48,965 nt of DNA from Lachnospiraceae bacterium (GCA_900765975.1 CAAFTS010000022.1:1-48965), one strand, 5' to 3'. Positions 25,042 to 34,038 are shown, counted from the first letter of the stretch. The notes: generated by a model from the sequence alone, not told the origin. Made by a program: numbers and translations.

Positions 25042-27057
25042 TTATAACACAAGATCATCTATTTTTTCAAATGTATCCAGATGATAAGATTCCACTGTAT
25101 TTCCTGCCACCAGATATAAACGTTCTCCTACGTAAAACGCCCGTACATCCGAAAACATTCCAGTCAGTTCCCGCTCAAAAATCAAAGTAAATCCGTTTTC
25201 CTTATCATAAGAGAATATATCATATTTCGCTGTCTCTCCATATACAGTAAACCCAATCATATTTTTCTCCACATCCACAAACGCGGCCTTATAATTATAT
25301 GCCACATCCGTAGAATAGGTTCCTTTCAGCACATATTTCTGAAACTCTTTTACATCCGCTGGATCACTGATATCGAACATTGAAAGTTTTACTCCATTCG
25401 TTACAGTACCACTCTCATCTACGTCCATGCCGATTCCAAGCAACTGTCCTTCCCCATACGGATGAAGGTATTCGGAAAATCCAGGAATCTTCAGTTCACC
25501 TAATATTTTTGGTTTGTTCGGATCTGACAAATCTACAGAGAACAGTGGGTCCGTCTGCCGAAATGTTACGAAATAGCCTGTATTTCCCACAAATCTTGCG
25601 GAATACACTTGCTCTTCTTCTGCCAATCCTTCGATTCTGGACAGTTCTTCCAGATTTTCATCCAGAATATATAATGTATTGCTGTCTTTTTCTGCCTCTT
25701 CCGCTTCTTTTGTCTCATTTCTCAGCCATGCAATCGGAAAGACACCTCCACTTTTATTGTGTGTGATTGTCGTTACCAGCCGCAGATTGCCTTCGTATTC
25801 ATCGATACTAAATGTGTCATTCAATACGCCTTCTATTTTTACCTGGCCAACTGCATTAAGAGTTCCATCTTCATACGCAATCTTACGAATACAAGTCTGA
25901 TTCGTATCAGCATCTTCATATCCATAATCCGTTTCACAGATATAAATATGACTTTCACTCACATAACACAGCTCCGATGCCCCAAACACAGCCTTACTGT
26001 CTATCTGATTTTCCGGATCCTGCATAGAAAAAGCTGTGATGACCGTATATTGGCTTCCTGTCTTCCATGACGGCAGTAAGATATCTGTACTCTGCAAAGC
26101 CTCTCCCTGTACTTTTGGAATATAACCTTCTACATAAGTTCGGCTGCTATCCATTTCCGGGTAATAATTACTGAACAAATACACATAATCGCCCACCGCC
26201 CGCATCGTGTGAAAAGATCCGCTTTGTGAAACTTTTCCGACAGACTTCGGCTCTTCCGGATTGCTGATATCAAATGTTTCCGCAACCGTATATTCCCGAT
26301 AATACGCACCGTCCACTGACTTTACGTCCATATCCGCTGCTATCGTTTCCTTGTCCTCTACTTCGCTGACTTCCGTCTGATTATAGAAAACAATCAGGCG
26401 GTCATTTTTCACAAAGAGCTCGGATATATATTGTTCTTCCGAAAAGTTAATTTTACTGAGTTCCTGCATTTGTTCCTGCGTAATATCTACAATATTGACG
26501 GAATGATTATCCACTACATACATTCGTTCTCCATCCGTCTTCACCCGGTCGCCTTCTCCAACACCCTCCTGCCGGATATTGGTATCAGAATAACCGGAAT
26601 CCGCATACTGCATCGATGCACCATTCGTACTGCCTGAGGCATCCGCCACAGATTCGGTCTTCGCATCCGATTCCCCGCCACTTCGCAGCCAGCTATTTCC
26701 TTGATCCCGTCTCTTATTTTCTGCTTCAATATATGAATATACTTCATCGTAATCTTCTGCCGTTGCAATCGCAGCCACCTTACCAGCCACAGCCTCATCC
26801 GTCCGTTCCTCTGCCTGTTGTATTCCTGTTCCTTCATTTCCTCGTGAACCAAACACGCCTGCAATTCCTGCCGCACCGATACCAACCACTACAACCAGAC
26901 AGGCTGCCGCACCGATCACCTTCCTATGATATGCTGTCTTCTTTTTCTTCACCTTTTTTTCCAACTGTTTTACAACATTTTCCGGTTCCAGGGACGCCGG
27001 AATCTCTATGTTCTCTGACTGGTCTTGAATCCATTTCTTCAATTCTCTATCGTCCAT
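25042..27057 (-). CDS. Membrane-anchored secreted beta-propeller protein, likely ECF-linked
   Basis: A 671-residue protein: about 46 charged cytosolic residues (MDDRELKKWIQDQSENIEIP and a lysine-rich KKVKKKK), one membrane segment (about 47-69), a low-complexity stretch, then about 500 residues of repeated beta strands. The repeats have the character of the C-terminal beta-propeller family PF09826, with segments such as RMYVVDNHSVNIVDI, DYVYLFSNYYP and ERLYLVAGNTVESYHLD. The ECF sigma factor gene ends 31 bp upstream. That arrangement and topology suggest the short cytosolic part acts as an anti-sigma segment with the propeller as an external sensor; this is inference. No zinc-finger anti-sigma motif is seen. 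Confidence 0.8.
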   Translation of the reverse strand: MDDRELKKWIQDQSENIEIPASLEPENVVKQLEKKVKKKKTAYHRKVIGAAACLVVVVGIGAAGIAGVFGSRGNEGTGIQQAEERTDEAVAGKVAAIATAEDYDEVYSYIEAENKRRDQGNSWLRSGGESDAKTESVADASGSTNGASMQYADSGYSDTNIRQEGVGEGDRVKTDGERMYVVDNHSVNIVDITQEQMQELSKINFSEEQYISELFVKNDRLIVFYNQTEVSEVEDKETIAADMDVKSVDGAYYREYTVAETFDISNPEEPKSVGKVSQSGSFHTMRAVGDYVYLFSNYYPEMDSSRTYVEGYIPKVQGEALQSTDILLPSWKTGSQYTVITAFSMQDPENQIDSKAVFGASELCYVSESHIYICETDYGYEDADTNQTCIRKIAYEDGTLNAVGQVKIEGVLNDTFSIDEYEGNLRLVTTITHNKSGGVFPIAWLRNETKEAEEAEKDSNTLYILDENLEELSRIEGLAEEEQVYSARFVGNTGYFVTFRQTDPLFSVDLSDPNKPKILGELKIPGFSEYLHPYGEGQLLGIGMDVDESGTVTNGVKLSMFDISDPADVKEFQKYVLKGTYSTDVAYNYKAAFVDVEKNMIGFTVYGETAKYDIFSYDKENGFTLIFERELTGMFSDVRAFYVGERLYLVAGNTVESYHLDTFEKIDDLVL

Positions 27058-27088
27058 TATTCCTAACCCCTTTCTACTCTAATAAGTT

Positions 27089-27601
27089 CTATTCCACCAT
27101 CTGCCGCATCTTTTCCAATGCACGGGCCTTGCGAGATCGCACTGTAGCAGGATTCATCTGCATCATGCTTCCGATTTCTTCGCTGGGATACCCTCCAAAC
27201 ACAGAACAGGCAATAATCATCCGATCGTCTTCATTCAACTGCATAAATGCATTTCTGATATCCTGATTCTCTTCATGATTCACTTCCTGTACTGCAACTC
27301 CTTCTGTTAGCTCATCCGTATTCCCATTTTTCCGAAAATGTTTTTTGCATTGATTTGCCAGTATTGTAAAAATCCAGCTCCGAAAAGACTCTTCTTTCTT
27401 CAACTGATGTAATTTTTCATACGCAGTCACCACCGTCTCACTGACAACATCCTCTGCATCCTGTGTCTGTTTCATCGTGTACAAAGCAAATCGATACAAA
27501 TCTTTGTAAATTCTTCCATATAAAATTCCAAATGCCTGCACATCGCCACGCCTGGCTCTCCGAATCAATATCCGCTCTGAACAGGTTTCATAATCCTGCA
27601 T
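27089..27601 (-). CDS. ECF-type RNA polymerase sigma factor
   Basis: A 170-residue sigma factor with regions 2 and 4 only. Region 2 shows FGILYGRIYKDLYRFALY, the DAEDVVSETVVTAYEKL segment and SFRSWIFTILANQCKKHFRK. Region 4 shows LNEDDRMIIACSVFGGYPSEEIGSMMQ followed by NPATVRSRKARALEKMR (each shorter piece is readable in order). The start follows GGAGGGCGTCGG. It heads a two-gene operon with the membrane beta-propeller protein. Target promoters are unknown; ECF operons are often autoregulated, but the upstream TATACT region is not clear enough to claim this. Confidence 0.94.
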   Translation of the reverse strand: MQDYETCSERILIRRARRGDVQAFGILYGRIYKDLYRFALYTMKQTQDAEDVVSETVVTAYEKLHQLKKEESFRSWIFTILANQCKKHFRKNGNTDELTEGVAVQEVNHEENQDIRNAFMQLNEDDRMIIACSVFGGYPSEEIGSMMQMNPATVRSRKARALEKMRQMVE

Positions 27602-27688
27602 CCGACGCCCTCCTTTCTTTTCCAGATATATCTATTAGAGTATAAAAAGGCTTCCTTTGTTGCATTGCTTTTTTAAATATGTCCGCTC

Positions 27689-28489
27689 TCAGTTTTTTTC
27701 CGATTCGCCATCCTTGTATTTTTCATACAAATCTTCTCCGGCCAATTTCATAATATCCAAAATTGCTTCTTCCGAAATTTCCATATATTCGGCCAATTCA
27801 TCAATCGTGACTGCCCGCCCTTTCTCATCTGCGAGACGATGCAGCGCCACGTCCAGATCATTTACCTGTTCTTCCATTTTCTTATCACAACGTTTCATCT
27901 CTGTCTGTTCCTCAATCAAAACCTGAATCCCCTGACGGATTTCTCTTCGCAGACACAGATCGATTTCTTCCGCCTGACCTTCCAGCGTTCCCTCTGCCTT
28001 CAAAAAATCTAATGCCAGCATCAGGCTTACATTTCCTTCCTGAACCAGATCACCCAAAAATACGTCCTGACACCACAGTTGTTTGGCAATCTCCAGCACC
28101 ACCGGAAGATAAATCTCCGTCAAACGACTCTTCGCATCTACATCTCCCTCTGCAGTCAATTTCAATAACTGTTCCCGCTCTCCCGGCTTTTCCTGGCGCA
28201 GCGCTGCCAGATCTGTTTCATATTCTTTTAGATATGCTTCTTCTTCCGGAGTATAGACACTGCCTCCTCCTGCCTGATTCTGTGACGTCACTTCCCCACT
28301 TTTCATATATCCGGTTACGGTAATCCGTTGAGAGAGAAGATAATCATAAACCAACAGCATCTGTTCTTCTGCCAGACAATCCTGTGCAAAAAACTCCCGT
28401 ACTTCCTCCTGCGAAATCCGACTCTCCTGCCCCAATGCTTTTTCCTTTAATAAACTTAATTTTTCCAGAAACTCTTGTTCTTTGTTCAT
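27689..28489 (-). CDS. Sigma-70-like protein without region 4
   Basis: A 266-residue protein with sigma-70 features but no region 4. Residues 26-62 look like the N-terminal region 1.1-type fold (FFAQDCLAEEQMLLVYDYLL). Residues 120-163 match region 2.1-2.2 (SRLTEIYLPVVLEIAKQ, then DLVQEGNVSLMLALDF). The aromatic WWIRQAI-type region 2.3 is replaced by LRREIRQGIQ. Residues 212-252 look like region 3 (GRAVTIDELAEYMEISEEAI). Without region 4 it should not read a -35 box in the usual way, so it may modulate core polymerase or act with another factor. The start follows AGGAGGTTGAAAA. It is upstream of, and on the same strand as, the ECF operon. Confidence 0.75.
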   Translation of the reverse strand: MNKEQEFLEKLSLLKEKALGQESRISQEEVREFFAQDCLAEEQMLLVYDYLLSQRITVTGYMKSGEVTSQNQAGGGSVYTPEEEAYLKEYETDLAALRQEKPGEREQLLKLTAEGDVDAKSRLTEIYLPVVLEIAKQLWCQDVFLGDLVQEGNVSLMLALDFLKAEGTLEGQAEEIDLCLRREIRQGIQVLIEEQTEMKRCDKKMEEQVNDLDVALHRLADEKGRAVTIDELAEYMEISEEAILDIMKLAGEDLYEKYKDGESEKN

Positions 28490-28554
28490 TTTTCAACCTC
28501 CTGTCGATATTCACCTAATAAATCCATCTGAAATTTTATTTCAAAATCTATTTT

Positions 28555-28605
28555 AAAACAGACAAAGGGCATCACTCACCTCTGATGGTCTTGTGATACC
28601 CTTTT
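28555..28605 (-). terminator. Hairpin, probable terminator of the hydratase gene
   Basis: AAAGGG-ATCAC (28564-28575) pairs with GTGAT-CCCTTT (28593-28604) with one mismatch, and an ACC/GGT inner stem. On the minus strand TTTGTCTGTTTT follows. It could work in both directions. The rest of 28490-28686 shows nothing else clear. Confidence 0.6.
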
Positions 28606-28686
28606 GCATTTGTACCTATCTGAAAATCATATTCAAGCGTGACCTAACATGCCGCCACGCTGTGGTTCTTGTGATTCTCTAAATGA

Positions 28687-30954
28687 TCAGCCTCTGTAAT
28701 AATTAATCAGACATCCTTTCAGAATAATCTCTCTCTCTGCATCAGTCATTTCTCCCAGTTTCAATTCGATTTCCTGTAAAGAATCTCCCACTACATAAGC
28801 CTTCACAACTGCCTGCTTTTCTTCCACAACTTTACGCACGTCCGGTACAAAGATGTAATCTCCATTCTTAAACGGCAGAGCCTCATGATCTGCCTCTGTC
28901 AAGAACGGCAGCATTCCCCAGTTGATCAGATTGGAACGATACCGTTTCGTTGCATACTCGTTAGCAATATTTGCCCATCCGCCCAATACCTTCTGACAGG
29001 ATGCAGCCTGTTCACGCGCAGATCCATCTCCCGGTTTAACTGCAAAGATTGTACTTCCAACACCAATGTTGCCTTCTCCGACTTCCGGATATGTTTTCTG
29101 AATCGTTTCCATTACCGGTTTCAATTCATCCAGTACTTCCAGCGGGCATGTTCCCGCTTCAATTGCCTTCTGTGCCGCCTGTACTTCTTTTGCTCTTCCT
29201 ACGTATGCAGGGTCCTTTCTGGACAAAGCAAACTCAGCCAGTCCAAGTGGATTGGAGCGATAAGAAGAAGTCTCTCCTGACGGAATCAGCTCATCTGTCG
29301 TAGTAACCGGATCATGAATCTCAGAAACAACTTTTAAAATCAGATTTTCCGGTAATGCAGACATTGCCGGCCAGTCCTTAATATTTGGTCCAAACTGTAT
29401 CTCGACAGACGGATCCGCAACTCCCTTACTATCGAACACGCGGTTCGCATAAATACTGGAATCAAAATGATATTTTGGTCCTTTAAATTCTACGTCCATA
29501 GCTGTTGCCGGAGTCAAGAATCCTTTATTTGCCGCTGTTGCTGCGATAGAACGCGCATCCATCAATGCAACAGAGGAAATCTGTCCACTCTGTAATTTAG
29601 AACCTTCACGGTTCGGGAAGTTTCTTGTAGAATGACGAATCGAGAATGCATTATTTGCCGGTGTATCTCCTGCTCCAAAACATGGTCCGCAGAATGCAGT
29701 CTTCACAATTGTACCTGCTGCCATCAGATCTGCCACTGCTCCATTTTTCACCAGTTCCATATAAATCGGCGTACTTGCCGGATATACACTAAATGTAAAT
29801 GCATCGGAACCAATATATTTTCCACGAATAATATCTGCTGCTGCACAGATATTTTCGAATCCGCCGCCTGCACATCCTGCGATGATTCCCTGCTCAACAT
29901 ACAATTTCCCATCACGGATTTTATCCTGTAATGAATAATTTACTGCACCATCCAGACTTACAAGTGCTCTTTCCTCTACGTCATGCAGGATATCCTTCAG
30001 ATTTGCATTTACTTCATCAATTGTATATACATTACTTGGATGGAACGGCATCGCAATCATTGGCTTGATCTCACTCAAGTTCACGTAAACCATACCATCA
30101 TAATATGTACATGCACCCGGATTCAATTCTTTATAATCTCCGCTTCTTCCATGGATCTCATAGAATTCACGAATTGTCTCATCTGTTTTCCAGATGGAAG
30201 AAAGACAAGTTGTCTCTGTTGTCATAACATCAATTCCGATACGGAAATCAGCGCTCAGTTTCTCAACACCCGGTCCGACAAATTCCATCACTTTATTGTT
30301 TACATAACCATTTTTAAATGTCGCACCAATGATTGCCAGTGCCACATCCTGTGGTCCAACGCCCTTCATTGGTTCTCCATCCAGATAAATACCGATAACT
30401 CCCGGCATCTTGATATCATAGGTCTTATTCAGAAGCTGTTTTACAAGCTCCGGTCCACCTTCACCCATTGCCATTGTTCCCAATGCACCGTAACGTGTAT
30501 GACTGTCAGAACCAAGAATCATCTTGCCGCCGCCTGCCAGCATCTCTCGTGCATACTGATGGATAACTGCCTGATGAGGCGGAACATAAACACCGCCATA
30601 CTTCTTCGCACAAGTCAGTCCAAACATATGGTCATCTTCATTAATGGTACCACCTACTGCACACAGAGAATTGTGACAGTTTGTCAAAACATATGGAATC
30701 GGAAACTTTTCCAGTCCTGATGCACGTGCTGTCTGAATAATTCCCACAAATGTAATGTCATGAGAGGTCAGCTTATCAAACTTGATCTGCAGATTTTCCA
30801 TATTGCCAGATGTATTATGCGCATTCAAAATTCCATACGCGATTGTATTTTTCGCTGCTTCTTCTTTGCTTAAAGGCGCCTGCACACTGCCAGTATCTTC
30901 CACGATTTCTGTGCCGTTTAACAGGTATACGCCATGATCATATAATTTAATCAT
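28687..30954 (-). CDS. Aconitase-family hydratase (YbhJ-like)
   Basis: A 755-residue enzyme of the aconitase superfamily. The [4Fe-4S] ligands are C361 ([11 protein letters not shown]) and C422/C425 ([10 protein letters not shown]). Active-site motifs include [13 protein letters not shown] near 148-160, and the C-terminal swivel domain with [14 protein letters not shown] and [13 protein letters not shown]. The length and architecture match E. coli YbhJ and the enzymes annotated as hydratase or aconitase in Lachnospiraceae. It may be this organism's working aconitase, feeding citrate from the nearby citrate synthase towards 2-oxoglutarate, but substrate is not proven. The ATG follows CAGGAGGAATTAG. 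It has a good promoter and a downstream hairpin, so it is a single-gene unit. Confidence 0.85.
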   Translation of the reverse strand: MIKLYDHGVYLLNGTEIVEDTGSVQAPLSKEEAAKNTIAYGILNAHNTSGNMENLQIKFDKLTSHDITFVGIIQTARASGLEKFPIPYVLTNCHNSLCAVGGTINEDDHMFGLTCAKKYGGVYVPPHQAVIHQYAREMLAGGGKMILGSDSHTRYGALGTMAMGEGGPELVKQLLNKTYDIKMPGVIGIYLDGEPMKGVGPQDVALAIIGATFKNGYVNNKVMEFVGPGVEKLSADFRIGIDVMTTETTCLSSIWKTDETIREFYEIHGRSGDYKELNPGACTYYDGMVYVNLSEIKPMIAMPFHPSNVYTIDEVNANLKDILHDVEERALVSLDGAVNYSLQDKIRDGKLYVEQGIIAGCAGGGFENICAAADIIRGKYIGSDAFTFSVYPASTPIYMELVKNGAVADLMAAGTIVKTAFCGPCFGAGDTPANNAFSIRHSTRNFPNREGSKLQSGQISSVALMDARSIAATAANKGFLTPATAMDVEFKGPKYHFDSSIYANRVFDSKGVADPSVEIQFGPNIKDWPAMSALPENLILKVVSEIHDPVTTTDELIPSGETSSYRSNPLGLAEFALSRKDPAYVGRAKEVQAAQKAIEAGTCPLEVLDELKPVMETIQKTYPEVGEGNIGVGSTIFAVKPGDGSAREQAASCQKVLGGWANIANEYATKRYRSNLINWGMLPFLTEADHEALPFKNGDYIFVPDVRKVVEEKQAVVKAYVVGDSLQEIELKLGEMTDAEREIILKGCLINYYRG

Positions 30955-31000
30955 CTAATTCCTCCTGTAATCAACTTTAATCAAATTTCTGATAACTTTT

Positions 31001-31029
31001 ATTTTAACACGCTAAAGTTTGCTTGTAAA
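31001..31029 (-). promoter_or_regulatory. Sigma-A promoter of the hydratase gene
   Basis: On the minus strand, TTTACA (31024-31029) and TAAAAT (31001-31006) are separated by 17 bp, about 50 bp before the hydratase start and inside the short gap after the FHA gene. Confidence 0.7.
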
Positions 31030-31043
31030 GAAAAGGGGAACGA

Positions 31044-31598
31044 TTAATCTCGTTCCCGCAATACTTTTTGTAATTCAATTTGTGTTTCTCCGACTCCAAT
31101 CACATCATCTCTCTGGATGACTACCGGCTGCTGAATCTGCTGTCCATTTAAGTATGTTCCGTTTCTGGATCCCAAATCCTTGAGATATAACTTTTCTCCC
31201 TTTCGAATGATCACGCAATGTACTTTTGATACTCTCGGATCATCCTGAACAGTTAAAAACTTCTCAAACTCTTCACAGTTCCTAGCTCTTCCAATCCCGA
31301 TATTATCGTAAAATATATATGTAAATTTCTCCCATGTATCCAGATTTTCCAAAATTACCTTCCATTGTTTCTTCGGTTTTCTGCGTGGCCGCTCCTCGCT
31401 CCGTACCCGTACTGGTGCCGTCTCCTCCCGTGGCCGACGCTGTCTTCGCTGAGTCTGATCTTCTGCATGCATCTTCCTATCGTATTCTTCATCGTATCCG
31501 CTATCTGACTGCTTATTCTTCTTTATAGAAATAAAAATCGCAGCAATCAGTCCTGCAGCAGTGGCAATTAAAAGGGCCACTACAATCCAATACCACAT
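31044..31598 (-). CDS. Membrane-anchored FHA-domain protein
   Basis: A 184-residue protein from ATG 31598, chosen for AAAGGAG 8 bp upstream; an in-frame ATG at 31658 has no such site. One N-terminal membrane segment (WYWIVVALLIATAAGLIAAI) is followed by a basic, arginine-rich linker and a C-terminal FHA domain (about residues 80-180). The phosphothreonine-binding motifs are readable: GRARNCEEF, RVSKVHCVI and LGSRNGTYLNG. It binds phosphothreonine peptides at the inner face of the membrane, so it probably works with a PknB-type Ser/Thr kinase encoded elsewhere. The DUF6382 protein of the Tad cluster lacks the FHA part it often carries; whether this gene is related to that is unknown. Confidence 0.9.
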   Translation of the reverse strand: MWYWIVVALLIATAAGLIAAIFISIKKNKQSDSGYDEEYDRKMHAEDQTQRRQRRPREETAPVRVRSEERPRRKPKKQWKVILENLDTWEKFTYIFYDNIGIGRARNCEEFEKFLTVQDDPRVSKVHCVIIRKGEKLYLKDLGSRNGTYLNGQQIQQPVVIQRDDVIGVGETQIELQKVLRERD

Positions 31599-31658
31599 AT
31601 AGTTCTCTCCTTTGTACCCCGGATGTTTTCTACAATAAACATTCTGACAACCTTCCAT

Positions 31659-31849
31659 CCGATCCTTCTAAAATCTATCTTATCTTACTATATTTTCTAC
31701 ATTCAGGCAAGATAAACCTCGGATATTCCGGTAGGTTTCATTCGAAAAGAACGATATAAAGATAAACGTGGTGCAGAATTATGAGAGTCATAGCACGAAA
31801 CAATTCGTCAGGCTTCTTTTTACCGAAACATCTTTATATACTACATATA
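31659..31849. other. Intergenic, hairpin near 31711-31740, no gene seen
   Basis: A short imperfect hairpin (AAACCTCGG...CCGGTAGGTTT around 31712-31737) lies downstream of the 266-residue membrane protein on the minus strand. It has no strong T-run. Nothing else is supported here. Confidence 0.3.
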
Positions 31850-32650
31850 CTATGCTAAAAACTCTTCCAAAATCTGGCGAATTGTTTCTTCTTTTAAAGC
31901 GGTTTCTTCTTTTTCTCCACTGCTCTCCCGCACAGCCCGCCGGATAACCTGCCGTGCTGCCTCCCCATTTTTCGCATGGCGCGGTTCTCCTTCTATATTG
32001 ATTGACAGTTCCGGTGACTCTTTCTCCTCTTCTGCCTCTATTTTCTCTCCCCTTTTTCCTTTTCCCTGTGCCCTTGCGCCGGATGCCTCCGGCTGAATCA
32101 CATTAATCTCTTCCCGTTCCGCCTGCCGCACCTTATGATATTTATGCGCGCATGCATTTTCCAGATAATCTACCATATAGTTCTTTACCGCCTCTATCTT
32201 GTACTGCTCGTCCGACAATTGACTCACTACAAACAACAAAAGCATCTCCGCCGCCCCTACGGCAATATATTGATACATCTGTTCACATATACCATGCGTC
32301 ATATAATGCGATGCGGCTCCCAAAACAGCCAAAATTCCAGAAAACCAGATTGTCTGTATTTCCAGCTGTCTCCACGTGTGCACTCGGAATAAAATTCCTC
32401 GATACTCATATATGTATTTCTCTACAAATGCGTCAACATTTTCTACCTTATCGTGCATCATACACGCGTGTTCATATTTTGCCCGCACCAGTTTCATCAG
32501 TTTGTGTGTACTCTTTGACATGTTCCCTGCCGCTTTGACCATCCGGCGCAGAGTAATCTGGTTCATAACCTTAGCCAGCACTCCAATGACACCTACCGCT
32601 ATCATAAGATACATAACGATATTTGTGTCGGTCACTACTCCATTAAACAT
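31850..32650 (-). CDS. Membrane protein of unknown function
   Basis: A 266-residue protein that I do not recognise. It has an N-terminal membrane segment (about residues 11-28, NIVMYLMIAVGVIGVL), a helical basic stretch with several histidines and cysteines (KYEHACMMHDKVENV), two more membrane segments (about 102-117 and 132-147), and a 100-residue charged cytosolic tail that is rich in Glu, Lys and Arg. It looks like a scaffold-type protein. The FHA gene lies downstream on the same strand after 250 bp that hold hairpins but no clear ORF. It might be the pair of that protein; the spacing argues against a tight operon. Confidence 0.7.
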   Translation of the reverse strand: MFNGVVTDTNIVMYLMIAVGVIGVLAKVMNQITLRRMVKAAGNMSKSTHKLMKLVRAKYEHACMMHDKVENVDAFVEKYIYEYRGILFRVHTWRQLEIQTIWFSGILAVLGAASHYMTHGICEQMYQYIAVGAAEMLLLFVVSQLSDEQYKIEAVKNYMVDYLENACAHKYHKVRQAEREEINVIQPEASGARAQGKGKRGEKIEAEEEKESPELSINIEGEPRHAKNGEAARQVIRRAVRESSGEKEETALKEETIRQILEEFLA

Positions 32651-33028
32651 AACGAAGCCCTCCTGTTATTTTGATTCTATTTTTTATCACAAGTCCTCTC
32701 GTTCCCTCGGATTGTGTTGAGGCTATTATAGCCCATAAATCCATAGATTTCCTCAAAAACCGTACGACACATTTCTACATATCATCACTTACTGTACCTT
32801 CCAATTCCACTCGTATTTCACATACCCTCTCCCTTGTAAACTGCCTTAAAAACACTACTTTTTTCTCAACTACACCGCCTCTTTCGAATCCTCCCCTCCC
32901 ATTTTATTTTGTCTTATTCCATCTGCTCTTGGCGAAACTTGACGAACGAAATTTTGAATTTCCGCGTACAGCTCTCCTAAAATCCATAAACTTTCAATCC
33001 TAAGATAGATTTTTTATTTCAGCTTTGT

Positions 33029-33060
33029 TATAATCAATATAATGTCAGACGCACCGTCTG
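33029..33060 (+). promoter_or_regulatory. Promoter with downstream palindrome for the TSCPD gene
   Basis: The 437-bp gap 32651-33087 contains no convincing gene. Its end holds two TATAAT boxes (33029-33034 and 33038-33043), followed at once by a perfect palindrome, CAGACG-CAC-CGTCTG (33046-33060), placed like an operator or a 5' mRNA hairpin, then AAGGAGGATTTTTCATT before the ATG at 33088. The -35 regions are poor. Other parts of the gap, on the minus side, probably hold the promoter of the membrane protein at 32650. Confidence 0.55.
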
Positions 33061-33087
33061 TTCAAATAATAAGGAGGATTTTTCATT

Positions 33088-33333
33088 ATGAAATATAGAC
33101 CAAGAGGGGTTTGTTCCCAAGAAATTAATTTTGAAATTGAAGACAATAAAGTTAAAAATGTCTCCTTCCTCGGTGGATGCAGCGGCAACCTGCAAGGAAT
33201 CGGCCGTCTTATCGAAGGAATGGATGTGAATGAAGCCATTTCCCGTATTGAGGGAATTCGCTGCGGATACAAAGCGACATCCTGCCCGGATCAACTTGCG
33301 AAAGCATTAAAAGAAGCAACCGGACAGGCCTAA
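33088..33333 (+). CDS. TSCPD domain protein (TIGR03905 type)
   Basis: An 81-residue cytosolic protein that is essentially one TSCPD domain, a module otherwise found near the C-terminus of some ribonucleotide reductases. Readable signatures are YRPRGVCSQEI, the FLGGCSGNLQGIGRL turn and the cysteine-bearing end IRCGYKATSCPDQL. Conserved cysteines C9, C31, C62 and C69 suggest metal or substrate binding. Function as a stand-alone protein is not established. The ATG at 33088 has AAGGAGG upstream. A terminator stem begins inside its last codons. It is the only plus-strand gene between 14 kb and 35 kb, so it is an independent unit. Confidence 0.9.
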   Translation: MKYRPRGVCSQEINFEIEDNKVKNVSFLGGCSGNLQGIGRLIEGMDVNEAISRIEGIRCGYKATSCPDQLAKALKEATGQA

Positions 33334-33353
33334 GCCCCGGTTGCTTCTTTCTT
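33313..33353 (+). terminator. Terminator overlapping the end of the TSCPD gene
   Basis: GAAGCAACCGG (33313-33323, within the last coding codons) pairs with CCGGTTGCTTC (33337-33347), followed by TTTCTTTC. The stop codon lies in the loop. Confidence 0.85.
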
Positions 33354-33373
33354 TCATTTTTCTGATTCTACCC

Positions 33374-33520
33374 TCGAACTCTGAAAGCAACCACCGTATG
33401 TATCATAAAATTAGTGGTGTTTTTTCGGTACAGGTTTCTATTTTCTTATTATTTTTATTTTTTTAATTAGTTAATAGTTACTCCTGCTGATATCAGCCGG
33501 TGGCTGCTTTCAGAGTTCGA
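33374..33520. repeat. 23-bp inverted repeat enclosing about 100 bp
   Basis: The arms at 33374-33396 and 33498-33520 are reverse complements over 23 bp with one mismatch, which becomes a G-U pair on the minus strand. A perfect 12-bp palindrome, GCTGATATCAGC, abuts the inner side of the second arm (33486-33497). The enclosed 101 bp are very AT-rich and hold no ORF. The second arm starts 18 bp after the stop of the secreted-protein gene. It could be the 3' structure of that mRNA, a small mobile relic, or an invertible segment. Confidence 0.7.
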
Positions 33521-33537
33521 ATAAAATCTAGTAGCTG

Positions 33538-34038
33538 TTAGTCTGCAAAGATACCATCAGTGAAGGACGCATCAGTATCTACTTCATTCAAAGATGGATT
33601 CCCCGCATAATGAGAACATCTTACACGGTAATAATAACCACGCTCCACTTGTACAACTTTACCTACAGATACATAATAGGTATTTGTGTCTTCAGCAGTA
33701 AAAGTAGCTACTTGTCCCCATTTATCAAGTTCCTCAATATACCGGTCTACATAAACAATCACAGCAATTTTTTCCACATCATGGTTTGCTGCAGTTGCTC
33801 CATACGCATAAATCCGTCCTCTTCCTGCCTTTGATATTCCACTATTTCCCTCCATCAAATGTTGTCCACGCGCATTTGGATTGAACTGTGTAAATCCTTC
33901 TGAAGACTCCTCTTTTGTGAGCAATGAACCTTCTACTCTTTTTTCTCCTGCTTCTGCTGATACAGTAATCACTTGTCCAAATAACATTGCACTAATCATG
34001 GCAACAATCAACAATACTGAAGTAATTCTCTTTCGCAT
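33538..34038 (-). CDS. Small secreted protein of unknown function (possibly DUF6147)
   Basis: A 166-residue protein with a clear Sec signal peptide (MRKRITSVLLIVAMISAMLF..., cleavage probably after VSA near residue 28). The mature part is beta-rich and polar, with RGRIYAYGATAANHDVEKIA and a YYRVRCSHYAG segment containing one cysteine. The pattern reminds me of the DUF6147 secreted proteins of Clostridia, but I am not sure. There is no sortase signal or cell-wall-binding repeat, so it is probably free or loosely bound outside the cell. It lies 67 bp after the DUF4367-like gene on the same strand and may be cotranscribed with it. The inverted repeat downstream may form its 3' end. Confidence 0.75.
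   Translation of the reverse strand: MRKRITSVLLIVAMISAMLFGQVITVSAEAGEKRVEGSLLTKEESSEGFTQFNPNARGQHLMEGNSGISKAGRGRIYAYGATAANHDVEKIAVIVYVDRYIEELDKWGQVATFTAEDTNTYYVSVGKVVQVERGYYYRVRCSHYAGNPSLNEVDTDASFTDGIFAD

Noticed and set aside
26616..27266. A long plus-strand open frame (216 codons) across the sigma/beta-propeller junction
   Set aside because: It is antisense to two strongly supported genes, is rich in His, Pro and Ser as antisense frames are, and has no ribosome site or known motif.
29983..30720. Plus-strand open frame of 245 codons inside the hydratase gene
   Set aside because: Antisense to conserved aconitase-family motifs, with Cys/His/Ile-rich composition and no start context.
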